DNA of 64,000 bases from Streptomyces sp. Y2F8-2 (GTDB lineage: Bacteria; Actinomycetota; Actinomycetes; Streptomycetales; Streptomycetaceae), in contig NZ_BNGS01000013.1 in assembly GCF_014905555.1 (NCBI RefSeq), positions 124,001 through 188,000 on the forward strand, read 5' to 3'. This document shows, in pieces, positions 33,651 to 43,726 of the stretch (position 1 is the stretch's first letter; the number at the start of each line of letters is the position of its first letter). Both the position numbers and the translations under genes were made by a program. Below the pieces are notes generated by a model. That model was not told the DNA's origin and made no database searches. It saw only the letters and a list, made by a program, of their open reading frames with translations.

Positions 33651-34523
33651 TCACCCCTTGGTGGCGCCCGTGGTGAGGCCGCCGACGAGCTGGCGTTCGG
33701 CGACCGCGTAGAAGGCGAGCGCGGGAACCATGGCCAGCACGAGGTAGGCGAAGACGCGTGCGGTGTCCGAGGCGTACTGGCCCTGGAACTGCTGGACGCC
33801 GACGGGGATCGTCCACCACGTGGGTTCGTTGAACACGAGCAGCGGCAGCAGGAAGTTGTTCCAGCTGCCGACCACGGCGAGGACGGAGACGGTGCCTAGC
33901 GCGGGCCGCGCCATGGGCAGCAGGACCCGCCAGAAGAAGCCGTACGGGCCGCAGCCGTCGAGGGTGGCCGCCTCCTCCAGTTCGCCGGGGATCTGGCGGA
34001 AGAAGCCGCGCAGGATGACGATCGTCACCGGCAGTCCGAAGGCGGCCTGCGGCAGGATCACCCCGAGCGGGTTGTCGAGCAGGTTCATGGAGCGCAGCAG
34101 CAGGAACAGCGGCAGGACCGCGACCGCGAAGGGGAACATCAGCCCCACGGTGAACAGGGTGAACAGCACCTCCCGGCCGCGGAAGGCGAACCGGGCGAAG
34201 GAGAAGGCGGCCAGTGCGGAGACCGCGACGACGAGGAGGGTCGTGGCCACCGCGATGAACGTGCTGCTGCCGACCATCCTCCAGAACGAGCCCGAGCCGA
34301 GGATGCCGGTGTAGTTGGACGTCACCCACGGGTCGGGCAGTCCGATCGGGTTGCGGGAGAGCTGGTCGGTGGACTTGAAGCCGGACAGCAGGGCGTACAG
34401 CACGGGCACGGCCATCACCGCGCCCACGACGACCAGCACGGCGTGCACGGGCAGGGTGCGCGTCCGGGTGGCGCCCTTGCGCGGTCGCCCGGTGGTGGGA
34501 CGACCGGTCCTGGTGAGCGTCAT
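33651..34523 (-). CDS. bxlG: Carbohydrate ABC permease, BxlG type
   Basis: A 290-residue permease of the MalG group with six hydrophobic segments. The EAA loop is GELEEAATLDGCGPYGFFWRVLLPMARP. It starts with ATG overlapping the preceding permease stop (ATGA), so it is translationally coupled. With BxlF-like it forms the channel for short xylo-oligosaccharides. No ATPase is in the operon; in Streptomyces MsiK is shared among such importers (established knowledge). Confidence 0.88.
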   Translation of the reverse strand: MTLTRTGRPTTGRPRKGATRTRTLPVHAVLVVVGAVMAVPVLYALLSGFKSTDQLSRNPIGLPDPWVTSNYTGILGSGSFWRMVGSSTFIAVATTLLVVAVSALAAFSFARFAFRGREVLFTLFTVGLMFPFAVAVLPLFLLLRSMNLLDNPLGVILPQAAFGLPVTIVILRGFFRQIPGELEEAATLDGCGPYGFFWRVLLPMARPALGTVSVLAVVGSWNNFLLPLLVFNEPTWWTIPVGVQQFQGQYASDTARVFAYLVLAMVPALAFYAVAERQLVGGLTTGATKG

Positions 34524-35518
34524 GCGCCGCCTCCTCGCATCGTGGTGGTGGCTCCTTCCAGGTCGCGGCGCAGGACGAACCGCTGGTAGGCGAGGGCGAA
34601 GACGAGGCTGATGCCGAACATGACCACGCTGATGGCACTGGCGTAGCCGACCTGGTAGCGCTTGAAGCCGTACTGGAACATGGTCACGGCCATCGTCTCC
34701 GAGTGGTGGTCGGGGCCGCCCGTGGTGACCACCCACACCAGGTCGAAGAGCTGGATGGAGCCGATGACCGACAGGAACGCGCTGATGCGCAGGGTCGGGG
34801 CCAGCAGCGGCAGGGTCACGCTGCGGAAGCGCTGCCAGGGCCCGGCGCCGTCGATGAGCGCCGCCTCGGTCAGCTCGGCCGGGATGGACTGCAGTCCGGC
34901 CAGGTACAGCATCATGTGGAAACCGAAGTACTTCCACATCATGACGAGGAACAGGGTCGCCATGACGGTGGAGGGGTCGGAGAACCACTTCCCGCCGAGA
35001 CCGCCGAGGCCGATGTCGCTCAACAGGTGGTCGGCGAGGCCGTCGTCCGGGGCGAAGAGCATGCTGAACAGCACGCCGGTGATGGCCTCGGACAGCACAT
35101 AGGGGGCGAAGAACAGCATCCGGTACACGGCCCGGCCGCGCAGCCGCTGGTTGAGCAGGACGGCCATGGCGAGCGCGAAGGGCAGCTGCAGCGCGAGCGA
35201 CAGGACGACGAGCACCAGGCAGCGCCACAGGTCGCCGAGGAACACCGGGTCCTGGAAGAGCCGCGTGAAGTTGTCGACGCCCGTGTAGTCCGAGGGCATG
35301 CCGAAGCCGCCCCAGCGGAAGAACGCCGCGTACACGGCGAACAGCAGCGGCGACAGGACCAGCACGCCGAACAGCACCAGGGCGGGGAGCTGGAAGGAGA
35401 CCGCGGTGAGCCAGTGCAGCGCGCGACGCCGTGCCCGCCCGCGGGCCGCGGCGGCGGGCGGGGGCGGGACGACGACACCGGGGCCGGACCGCTTGTCCGG
35501 GAGGAAGGTGGAGGTCAT
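34520..35518 (-). CDS. bxlF: Carbohydrate ABC permease, BxlF type
   Basis: A 332-residue MalF-type permease, six hydrophobic segments, with an EAA loop ELTEAALIDGAGPWQRFRSVTLPLLAP. The proline/alanine-rich N-terminal tail is cytoplasmic. It begins 6 nt after the binding-protein gene stop and overlaps the next permease by 4 nt, so all three are one operon. Confidence 0.88.
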   Translation of the reverse strand: MTSTFLPDKRSGPGVVVPPPPAAAARGRARRRALHWLTAVSFQLPALVLFGVLVLSPLLFAVYAAFFRWGGFGMPSDYTGVDNFTRLFQDPVFLGDLWRCLVLVVLSLALQLPFALAMAVLLNQRLRGRAVYRMLFFAPYVLSEAITGVLFSMLFAPDDGLADHLLSDIGLGGLGGKWFSDPSTVMATLFLVMMWKYFGFHMMLYLAGLQSIPAELTEAALIDGAGPWQRFRSVTLPLLAPTLRISAFLSVIGSIQLFDLVWVVTTGGPDHHSETMAVTMFQYGFKRYQVGYASAISVVMFGISLVFALAYQRFVLRRDLEGATTTMRGGGA

Positions 35519-35524
35519 CGCCGG

Positions 35525-36817
35525 CTACTGCTCTTCCTTCGCGGTCTTGGTGATCGACTGCGTGACCTGCTCGGGCGACTTTGAGCCGGCGATGAGGGCC
35601 GCGACGCTGTCGTTGACCTCCTGGCCGACGGCGGGCGCGTACGCCTGGTCCAGATAGAGCTGGAAGCCGGTGGCGGTCTTCAACTGCTCGTTCACCGCCT
35701 TGAGGTTGGGGTCGGTCAGGGCGTCCGCGGCCGCGTTGACGACCGGGATGACTCCGGTCTTGGTGACCAGGGTGCGGTCGTTGGCGGCGGAGGCGAAGAA
35801 CTTCAGGAAGTCGATCGCGGCCTGCGGAGCGCCCTTGCGGACGGCATGACCGCCGCCTCCGCCGAACACCTCGGTGAGGGAGCCCTTGCCGCCCTCGACC
35901 GTGGGGAAGGGAAAGAAGCCGAGATCCTTGCCGATGCCCCTGCCTTCGCTCTTCTCCGTCTGGGGCGCCCACTGACCCATCAGCTCCATGGCCGCTTTGC
36001 CGTTGCCGACGGCAGCGGCCTGGCCGGTGGGGGTGGAGTAGGCGGCACCGAGGAAGCCCGTCTGGAACGGCTGGAGTTGGACGAGGTCCTTCAGGTGCTG
36101 CCCGGCCTGTACGAACCCGTCTGCGGTGAAGTCCTTGCTGTCACTGGCCTTCTGGAGTGCGTCGATGCCGGCGGTGCGCATGGCCAGGTAGGCCCAGTAG
36201 TACATACCGGGCCACTTCTCCTTGCCCGCCAGGGCGATAGGTGTGATGCCGGCGGACTTCAGCTTGCGCACGGCGTCGAGGAAGGCGCTCCAGGTGGTCG
36301 GGGGTGCGCTGATGCCGGCCCGCTTGAAGAGCGCCTTGTTGTACCAGAAGCCGATCATTCCCATGTCGAACGGGATGCCGTAGGCCTTGTCGTCCAGCAG
36401 ATACGGCTGCCGCGCGACCGACAGCAGCGAGTTGCTCCAGGACTTGGTGCTGTCGGTGAGGTCCTCGACGAGCCCGGCGTCGACCTGCTGCTTGAGGACG
36501 CCGCCGCCCCAGGTGTGGAAGATGTCCGGCAGCTTCCCCGAAGCGGTCAGCGCGGTCATCTTCGACTTGTACGCCTCGTTCTCCAGCGCGACGATCTTGA
36601 TCTTGACCTTGGGGTTCTGCGCCTCGAACTGCCGGGCGAGGGAGGCCCAGACGCCCTTCGCGGGGTCTGTGGTGGTGATGTTCCACCACTCGATCGTGGT
36701 CGTCCCCGACGACCCTCCGTCCGAGCCGCCGCCTCCGCAGGCGCTCAGTGCCGTCATTCCGAGACCGGCGGCGGAGGCGGCCAGGAAGCCGCGGCGGGAC
36801 AGAGCCGGGTCGCCCAT
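35525..36817 (-). CDS. bxlE: Xylo-oligosaccharide-binding lipoprotein, BxlE type
   Basis: A 430-residue solute-binding protein. The N-terminus LSRRGFLAASAAGLGMTALSAC carries a twin-arginine motif and a lipobox (Cys ~27), so it is a Tat lipoprotein. The mature protein, TTTIEWWNITTTDPAKGVW, KVKIKIVALENEAYKSKM, LPDIFHTWGGGVLKQQ, YGIPFDMGMIGFWYNKALF and GQWAPQTEK, follows the family of BxlE-like carbohydrate receptors. The ATG at 36817 is chosen over 36820 for ribosome-site spacing (AAGGAG). Substrate assignment rests on the neighbours and on recalled similarity to BxlE. Confidence 0.88.
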   Translation of the reverse strand: MGDPALSRRGFLAASAAGLGMTALSACGGGGSDGGSSGTTTIEWWNITTTDPAKGVWASLARQFEAQNPKVKIKIVALENEAYKSKMTALTASGKLPDIFHTWGGGVLKQQVDAGLVEDLTDSTKSWSNSLLSVARQPYLLDDKAYGIPFDMGMIGFWYNKALFKRAGISAPPTTWSAFLDAVRKLKSAGITPIALAGKEKWPGMYYWAYLAMRTAGIDALQKASDSKDFTADGFVQAGQHLKDLVQLQPFQTGFLGAAYSTPTGQAAAVGNGKAAMELMGQWAPQTEKSEGRGIGKDLGFFPFPTVEGGKGSLTEVFGGGGGHAVRKGAPQAAIDFLKFFASAANDRTLVTKTGVIPVVNAAADALTDPNLKAVNEQLKTATGFQLYLDQAYAPAVGQEVNDSVAALIAGSKSPEQVTQSITKTAKEEQ

Positions 36818-36893
36818 CATGAGCTCCTTGGGGTACGGGACGGAACGTCCACATCCGTCCGACGAGGTGATCACAACAGTCAGGACTGAAAAG

Positions 36894-36913
36894 TTTCCGA
36901 AACGCTCCGGAAA
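36894..36913. promoter_or_regulatory. LacI operator candidate before bxlE
   Basis: TTTCCGAAACGCTCCGGAAA at 36894-36913 has inverted arms TTTCCG/CGGAAA and an AACG-type centre. Related pieces occur at 36946-36953 (ACGAAACG) and 36993-37000 (GGAACGCT). LacI proteins bind such CG-centred palindromes. It lies 77 bp before the bxlE start and in the shared region with the GH3 gene. Confidence 0.5.
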
Positions 36914-37099
36914 TGGGACTGCTGCCGCACCCTAGAGACAGCCCACGAAACGTGGCAACCCCCTGTACGCCGCGAATTCTCACCCAACCTGGAACGCTCC
37001 GAGAGGCGTTGACAGCCCCGGAACCGCCCCGTAACTTCCGAGCACATCCGTCCGAGAATTTCTGACGGATTCCGGAAACCCCTGGGATCAAGGAGTTCC

Positions 37100-39337
37100 A
37101 TGGTCCAGCCCTGGCAGGACACGACGCTGCCCGCCCCCGTACGCGCGGCCGATCTGCTGGCCCGGATGACCCTGGAGGAGAGACTCGCCCAGCTGTACAG
37201 CGTCTGGCCCGGCTCCTCCACCGACGGCGAGGACGTGGCGCCGCTCCAGCACGAGATGTCCGAGGACGTCGACCTCGATGCCCTGCTCCCCCATGGACTC
37301 GGTCAGTTGACCCGCCCGTTCGGTACCGCTCCGGTGGACCCGGCCAAGGGGGCCGCTCGTCTGGCGGACTTGCAGCGCAGGGTGGCGGCGGCGAACCGCT
37401 TCGGCATCCCCGCCCTGGCCCACGAGGAGTGCCTGACCGGCTTCACCGCCTGGCGCGCCACCGTCTTCCCGACACCGCTGGCGTGGGGCGCTTCCTTCGA
37501 TCCCGCGCTCATCGCCGAGATGGCGGCGGGCATCGGAGACGGCCTGCGTGAGGCCGGCATCCACCAGGGGCTCGCGCCCGTGCTCGACGTGGTGCGCGAT
37601 CCCCGCTGGGGCCGTACCGAGGAGTCGATCGGCGAGGACCCGTACCTGGTCGGGACCATCGGCACAGCCTATGTACGCGGCCTGCAGTCGGCCGGGGTCA
37701 TCGCCACACTGAAGCACTTCGCGGGCTACTCCGCCTCGCGCGGCGCCCGCAACCACGCGCCCGTGTCGATCGGCCCCCGGGAGCTCGCGGACGTGATCCT
37801 CCCGCCGTTCGAGATGGCGGTGCGCGACGGCGGGGCACGGTCGGTGATGCCCGCCTACAACGACCTGGACGGGCTGCCCGCCCACGCCCACACCCCTCTG
37901 CTGACCCGACTACTGCGAGAGGCATGGGGGTTCGAGGGCACGGTCGTCTCCGACTACTTCGGCGTGACCTTGCTCGAGTCCGCCCACCGCGTGGCGGACT
38001 CGCCGGGCGGGGCCGCAGCGCTGGCCCTGACCGCGGGCGTCGATGTGGAACTGCCCGCCGTACGCTGCTTCGGCGCTCCCCTGCTCGAGGCGGTCCGGTC
38101 GGGTGAGGCACCCGAGCCTGCGGTCGACCGGGCCGTGCTGCGCGTACTGACCCAGAAGTGCGAACTCGGGCTGCTGGACCCGGACTGGGAGCCGCAGCCG
38201 CCGCCGGTCCTCGATCTTGACCCGCCGCGGCTGCGGGAGTTGGCGGCGCGGGTCGCCGAGGAGTCGGTGGTGCTGCTCGCGAACGCGGGCGGTGTGCTGC
38301 CGCTCGGCGACGGCGGGCGGATCGCCGTGGTGGGCCCTCTCGCCGAGGATCCGGCCGGGATGATGGGCTGCTACGCCTTCCCGCGCCACGTCGGCGTGGA
38401 ACACCCGGACGTGCCGATGGGGGTGACGGTGCCGACCGTACGGGAGGCACTGGCAGCCGAGTTCCCGGGTGCCCGGCTCGTCGACGACCCCGCCGGGGCG
38501 GATCTGTGCGTCGCGGTGCTCGGCGACCGCTCCGGGCTGTTCGGGCGCGGCACCTCGGGCGAGGGCTGTGACGCACCCGACCTCCAGCTTCCGGAAGGCC
38601 AGGGCGAGTTGCTGGACGCCCTGCTGGAGAGCGGGACTCCGGTGGTCCTGGTCCTGCTGACGGGGCGGCCCTACGCGCTGGGTCGCTGGGCCGACCGGCT
38701 GGCCGCCGTGGTGCAGGCGTTCTTCCCCGGTCAGGAGGGCGGCCGGGCCGTCGCGGGGGTGCTGTCCGGCCGGGTCAACCCGTCCGGGCGACTGCCGGTG
38801 AGCGTGCCGCGGGACCCCGGTGGGCAGCCGTGGACGTACCTCACCCCGCCGCTGGGACAGGTGCATGACGCGAGTTCCATCGACCCGACGCCGCTGTTCC
38901 CGTTCGGGCACGGGTTGTCGTACACGCGGTTCGACTGGGAGGCGCCACAGGTCGACGACCCCGCTCCGGCCACGGACGGCGAGACGTCGCTGCGGCTCAC
39001 GGTCCGCAACACAGGTGACCGGGCAGGCACCGAGGTCGTACAGATCTACCTCCGCACCCCCGTGGCCCGGGTGGCGCGTCCGGTGTCGCGGCTGATCGGT
39101 TACGCGCGGGTGCCGCTGCGGCCACAGGAGTCCGCGGTGGTCCATGTCACGGTCCCGGCCGACGCGGCGGCGTACACGGGCCCCGACGGCTCACGGATCC
39201 TCGAGCCGGGGCGCCTGTTCGTCGATCTGGCCGGCTCCAGCACGGACACCCGCCACACGGTCGAGCTGACGCTGACGGGCGAGAAACGGGTGCTCGGGCA
39301 CGACCGCCGCTTCGGATGCGAGGTGAGCGTGAAATAG
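37100..39337 (+). CDS. bxlA: GH3 beta-xylosidase/beta-glucosidase, BxlA type
   Basis: A 745-residue intracellular glycosidase without signal peptide. GH3 N-terminal barrel: LLARMTLEERLAQLYSVWPG, ALAHEECLTGF, PVLDVVRDPRWGRTEESIGEDP, TLKHFAGYSASRG; nucleophile Asp ~285 in TVVSDYFGV. C-terminal sandwich: an acidic residue in the TSGEGCDAPDLQLP loop (Glu ~488) is the likely acid/base. FnIII-like domain with LRLTVRNTGDRAGTEVVQIYL. It is predicted to split xylobiose and other imported oligomers. ATG follows AAGGAG by 6 nt. Divergent from the importer operon, unlike the bxlEFGA order I remember from S. thermoviolaceus. Confidence 0.92.
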   Translation: MVQPWQDTTLPAPVRAADLLARMTLEERLAQLYSVWPGSSTDGEDVAPLQHEMSEDVDLDALLPHGLGQLTRPFGTAPVDPAKGAARLADLQRRVAAANRFGIPALAHEECLTGFTAWRATVFPTPLAWGASFDPALIAEMAAGIGDGLREAGIHQGLAPVLDVVRDPRWGRTEESIGEDPYLVGTIGTAYVRGLQSAGVIATLKHFAGYSASRGARNHAPVSIGPRELADVILPPFEMAVRDGGARSVMPAYNDLDGLPAHAHTPLLTRLLREAWGFEGTVVSDYFGVTLLESAHRVADSPGGAAALALTAGVDVELPAVRCFGAPLLEAVRSGEAPEPAVDRAVLRVLTQKCELGLLDPDWEPQPPPVLDLDPPRLRELAARVAEESVVLLANAGGVLPLGDGGRIAVVGPLAEDPAGMMGCYAFPRHVGVEHPDVPMGVTVPTVREALAAEFPGARLVDDPAGADLCVAVLGDRSGLFGRGTSGEGCDAPDLQLPEGQGELLDALLESGTPVVLVLLTGRPYALGRWADRLAAVVQAFFPGQEGGRAVAGVLSGRVNPSGRLPVSVPRDPGGQPWTYLTPPLGQVHDASSIDPTPLFPFGHGLSYTRFDWEAPQVDDPAPATDGETSLRLTVRNTGDRAGTEVVQIYLRTPVARVARPVSRLIGYARVPLRPQESAVVHVTVPADAAAYTGPDGSRILEPGRLFVDLAGSSTDTRHTVELTLTGEKRVLGHDRRFGCEVSVK

Positions 39338-39411
39338 CCGAGCCGTCCCGGCCACCTGGGTGCAACGATGACCGCGGGACCACATCGTCACCATGAAAGG
39401 GAGGCGCCCGC

Positions 39412-39600
39412 GTGAGGTTCGTCCTCGAGGTCGACATGGGCGAGAACGGCTGGGACGGGAACGCCGCCGAGGAGCTGGGGCGGATCCTGCGGTACTGGGG
39501 CGGGAACCTGAAGCACTACGAGATGAGGCCCGGAGACGAGTCGGCCGTATACGACTCCGCCTACCGGGAGGTGGGGCACTGGGCCGTCACGGCCGAGTGA
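39412..39600 (+). CDS. Small conserved-looking hypothetical protein
   Basis: A 62-residue acidic protein (RFVLEVDMGENGWDGNAAEE, LGRILRYWGGNLKHYEMRPG, YREVGHWAVTAE) from a GTG with GGGAGG 9 nt upstream. The strong ribosome site and the terminator after it support it as a real gene. No family recognised; the strand-helix-strand pattern suggests a compact alpha/beta fold. Confidence 0.65.
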   Translation: MRFVLEVDMGENGWDGNAAEELGRILRYWGGNLKHYEMRPGDESAVYDSAYREVGHWAVTAE

Positions 39601-39602
39601 TT

Positions 39603-39646
39603 CCGGGGGCCGGCCGGCAGCCCCACTCTGTCCGGCCGGCCCCCGG
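39603..39646 (+). terminator. Strong hairpin terminator
   Basis: CCGGGGGCCGGCCGG (39603-39617) and CCGGCCGGCCCCCGG (39632-39646) form a perfect 15-bp stem with a 14-nt loop, 3 nt after the stop of the small gene. It also faces the 3' end of the inhibitor gene. Confidence 0.75.
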
Positions 39647-39739
39647 CGGGGGATCGCGTGGCGTGTCGCGACAGGGCTCGCACTCCCCAGTCACGAGCCT
39701 TGGATCCATGCTCGCGTCAGTCCGCGCGACCCCGGTCCG

Positions 39740-40174
39740 TCAGAACTCGAAGACGGCGGTCCCGTAGGAGTTCTTCACGCACTCGTTGGCGAAGGTGCGC
39801 TGGTAGTCGACGCGCTTGCCCTGCCACACGCCCTGCACGGTGACGACCACCGGGCTGTACAGCTTGGTGCACATCACGCCCTCCTGGTACGACAGGGCGT
39901 CCAAGTCGCCGCCGACGGCGCGGAGTTCAGCGCAGGCATCGGGGGCGTCCGGATGACTGCCGGAGGCGGTCGGGGCGCAGTTCAAGGTGACGGCGCGCTC
40001 GGGGGTGACGGTGGCAGCCTGCTGACCGTGGCCCACGGTCAGCACGAGCGCCGACGGGGCGTAGAGGGTCGCGGGGGCAGCGGTCGGGGCGGCGAGCGCG
40101 GCCCCCGTGAGGGGGCCGCAGACGGCGGTGGCCGTCAGGGTGAGGGTCGCTGCCCAGCGCGCGGTGTTCGGCAT
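39740..40174 (-). CDS. Subtilisin inhibitor-like (SSI) protease inhibitor
   Basis: A 144-residue precursor: signal peptide up to about 32 (TLTLTATAVCGPLTGAALAAP), then the SSI fold: LYAPSALVLTVGHG, ERAVTLNC, HPDAPDACAELRAVGGDL, MCTKLYSPVVVTVQGVWQGK, FANECVKNSYGTAVFEF. Four cysteines make the two disulphides of the family. The reactive-site segment reads MCTK-LYSP where SSI has MCPM-VYDP, so P1 is Lys instead of Met; trypsin-like proteases should be the targets. ATG at 40174 has GGAAGG 9 nt upstream. It is exported and acts outside, often linked to aerial growth. Confidence 0.94.
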   Translation of the reverse strand: MPNTARWAATLTLTATAVCGPLTGAALAAPTAAPATLYAPSALVLTVGHGQQAATVTPERAVTLNCAPTASGSHPDAPDACAELRAVGGDLDALSYQEGVMCTKLYSPVVVTVQGVWQGKRVDYQRTFANECVKNSYGTAVFEF

Positions 40175-40611
40175 TGTGTGCATCCTTCCGCTCGGGTCGG
40201 GTCGCCGGCACAGCCCCGACGGAGCCTGTGCCGGAGCCGTCCGGTCGGGTGCCGGTTCGGCGAGCGCGAGTCTGCCGACTCCTGACACGAAACTCACATC
40301 GACCCCTCACATTTCAGTAACTTTGAGTGTTGAAGCAGTGGCGTGATGTCACAGAAATCGACCGCTCGAGGCCTGAAACTGAGCGGGTGAGAGTCGCTGG
40401 AATCGGTCGGATGGCCGGATTCCCCCGCCTCGGCAATCGGCCTGAAACATTCCGCTTATCGGCTTGAGCAAGCGCTGTCTTCCGTCGGGGCGAGCGGCCG
40501 GCCGCCGCCACGGCTCGCCGAGGCCCGCGCCCCTCAGGACAGAGGCGGCCGAGAAAGGGGGCCGAACCCGCCGGGTCGGCCCCCTCCTCCACGGACTTCT
40601 GCGTCCCCCTG
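40175..40611. other. Region between SSI and grpE genes
   Basis: No gene. A less GC-rich piece at 40300-40390 upstream of the inhibitor start probably contains its promoter. The right part carries the terminator of the chaperone operon at 40557-40584. Confidence 0.45.
40557..40584 (-). terminator. Terminator of the chaperone operon
   Basis: GGGGGCCGA-a-CCC and GGGTCGGCCCCC form a 12-bp stem with one bulged A, 27 nt after the grpE stop. Confidence 0.65.
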
Positions 40612-41136
40612 TCACCCTGCGGCGGGATCACCCCGTTCGGCGGCGGCCCGCTCCGCGGCGGTCCCCTCGTCGACCCGAGTCGCCCCGGAGGGCGGCGGTC
40701 CCGTGACGGTCACGCGGGCCGGGCGCAGCAGGCGATCGCCGACCCGGTAGCCGGGCGTGAGGATCTCGGTGCACGTCAGGCGGTCGGCGTCCGGGGCGAC
40801 CACATGCGTGACCGCCTCGTGCCACTCGGGGTCGAAGAGCTCGCCCTCCTCCCCGAACGCCTGCAGGCCCACCGAGCCCAGCTGGGTCTCGAGGACCTCC
40901 GCGACGGCTTTGAGCCCCGGCGTCATCGCCTCCTGTCTGCGGGCGGCCTCGACGGCGTCCAGCACGGGCAGCAGTGAGCGCAGGACGTTCTCGACGGCGA
41001 TCTCGCGCACCGCCATGCGGTCGCGCCGCACCTGCTTGCGGTAGTTGTCGTACTCGGCCTTCACCCGCTGCAGGTCGGCGGTGCGCTCGTCGAGCAGGCG
41101 TCGCAGCTCCGTGCTCTGCGGCCGGCTCCGGTCCAT
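40612..41136 (-). CDS. grpE: GrpE nucleotide exchange factor (second copy)
   Basis: A 174-residue co-chaperone: long N-terminal coiled coil (LLDERTADLQRVKAEYDNYRKQ), then ENVLRSLLPVLDAVEAARRQ, GLQAFGEEGELFDPEWHEAV and ILTPGYRVGDRLLRPARVTV, the GrpE signature. It releases ADP from DnaK. ATG 2 nt after the dnaK stop. The C-terminal tail is short and Ala/Glu rich. The partner set differs from the usual heat-shock operon order (dnaK-grpE-dnaJ), suggesting a second specialised system. Confidence 0.92.
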   Translation of the reverse strand: MDRSRPQSTELRRLLDERTADLQRVKAEYDNYRKQVRRDRMAVREIAVENVLRSLLPVLDAVEAARRQEAMTPGLKAVAEVLETQLGSVGLQAFGEEGELFDPEWHEAVTHVVAPDADRLTCTEILTPGYRVGDRLLRPARVTVTGPPPSGATRVDEGTAAERAAAERGDPAAG

Positions 41137-41138
41137 GG

Positions 41139-43004
<1,866 letters not shown>

Positions 43005-43042
43005 GGGGCTTCCCTCCTCGTCGTCCGTCTTCCTCCAGCGGG

Positions 43043-43402
43043 TCAGAGGGTCCGTTCCACCCGAACCGGGCCCGCGCGCAGCAGGGGCGCCCGTGCCGGG
43101 AACCGCCCCGTGGCAGTCGTCTCGACGGCCGTGGCACCACGCACCGGGGTGGGGCCGGCAGCGGGCTTGGCGCGCCGCCGGCGGTCCAGGGCCGCGCGTG
43201 CGGCGGGGTCACGGAGCGTCTCGTAGGCGGCGAGCACCCGCGCGAGCGCTTCCTCGGTCACTTCGTCCGACCGGGTGTCGGGGTGCAGTCGGCGCACCAG
43301 GCGCCGGTACGCCGCAGTGATCCGCTCGGGCGAGGCCGAGGGGTCCACCCCGAGGACGTCGTAGGGGTCCGGCGCGGCGCCGGTGGCCCTGCGCGTGTCC
43401 AC
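43043..43402 (-). CDS. Short J-domain protein
   Basis: A 119-residue protein that consists of little more than a J-domain: DPYDVLGVDPSASPERITAAYRRL, the HPD motif at 40-42 (RRLHPDTRS), ALARVLAAYETLRDPAARAAL, plus a basic linker and a short tail. It stimulates the ATPase of the DnaK encoded next. The G/F region, zinc finger and C-terminal substrate domain of DnaJ are absent. GTG at 43402 follows GAGGAGG. First gene of the operon. Confidence 0.9.
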   Translation of the reverse strand: MDTRRATGAAPDPYDVLGVDPSASPERITAAYRRLVRRLHPDTRSDEVTEEALARVLAAYETLRDPAARAALDRRRRAKPAAGPTPVRGATAVETTATGRFPARAPLLRAGPVRVERTL

Positions 43403-43484
43403 CGTCCCACCTCCTCGCCGACTGCGAGCGGCCCGGCGGCTGCCCCTCCGGGCTGCGGGTTCGCACCTGACTTCCTCACTAGTC

Positions 43485-43513
43485 TGGATAAAACTTGAGT
43501 CGCCTCTTGTCAA
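43485..43513 (-). promoter_or_regulatory. Leftward promoter of the J/dnaK/grpE operon
   Basis: On the minus strand a perfect TTGACA (43513-43508) and TATCCA (43490-43485) are 17 nt apart, giving transcription from about 43478, about 75 nt before the J-protein start. The HAIR-like repeat covers its -35. Confidence 0.65.
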
Positions 43514-43514
43514 G
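43494..43514. promoter_or_regulatory. HAIR-like HspR operator
   Basis: CTTGAGT-N7-TGTCAAG at 43494-43514 matches the HspR-associated inverted repeat CTTGAGT-N7-ACTCAAG with two mismatches in the right arm. It overlaps the -35 regions of two divergent promoters, so an HspR-like protein could shut both off. Confidence 0.75.
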
Positions 43515-43535
43515 CCTGGCCTGGCGATGTATAGG
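43507..43535 (+). promoter_or_regulatory. Rightward promoter
   Basis: TTGTCA (43507-43512) and TATAGG (43530-43535) with a 17-nt spacer point to the hsp20 remnant and the zinc-ribbon gene. It shares the HAIR-like site with the leftward promoter. Confidence 0.55.
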
Positions 43536-43584
43536 GGTGTCCGTAGGCACCGGTGGACGCCCATCGGAACGCTCTTTCATCGTC

Positions 43585-43662
43585 CGCTTCGATCCGCCGG
43601 GCGTCGATCCGAAGTCCGTCGACGTGAACGTGGAGCGCGATCTCCCTGACGTCTGCGCCGGG
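43585..43662 (+). pseudogene. hsp20 (small heat-shock protein) remnant
   Basis: The frame RFDPPGVDPKSVDVNVERD matches the start of an alpha-crystallin domain (typical: EFDLPGVDPESIDLTVERN). After VERD the homology stops exactly where a 15-bp perfect inverted repeat begins (43639-43653 with 43675-43689). No alpha-crystallin core (A-x-Y-x-G-V-L) or C-terminal IXI follows. This is a broken gene in the place where an HspR-controlled hsp20 would sit. Confidence 0.55.
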
Positions 43663-43689
43663 TGTCCCGCCGCCGACGTCAGGGAGATC
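43639..43689. repeat. 15-bp inverted repeat
   Basis: GATCTCCCTGACGTC and its exact inverse GACGTCAGGGAGATC enclose 21 nt. It interrupts the hsp20 remnant and may be the scar of the deletion, or a terminator of the rightward transcript. Confidence 0.6.
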
Positions 43690-43726
43690 GCCACCGCCCG
43701 CTCCCGACCGACCGGAGGTGGTGTGC

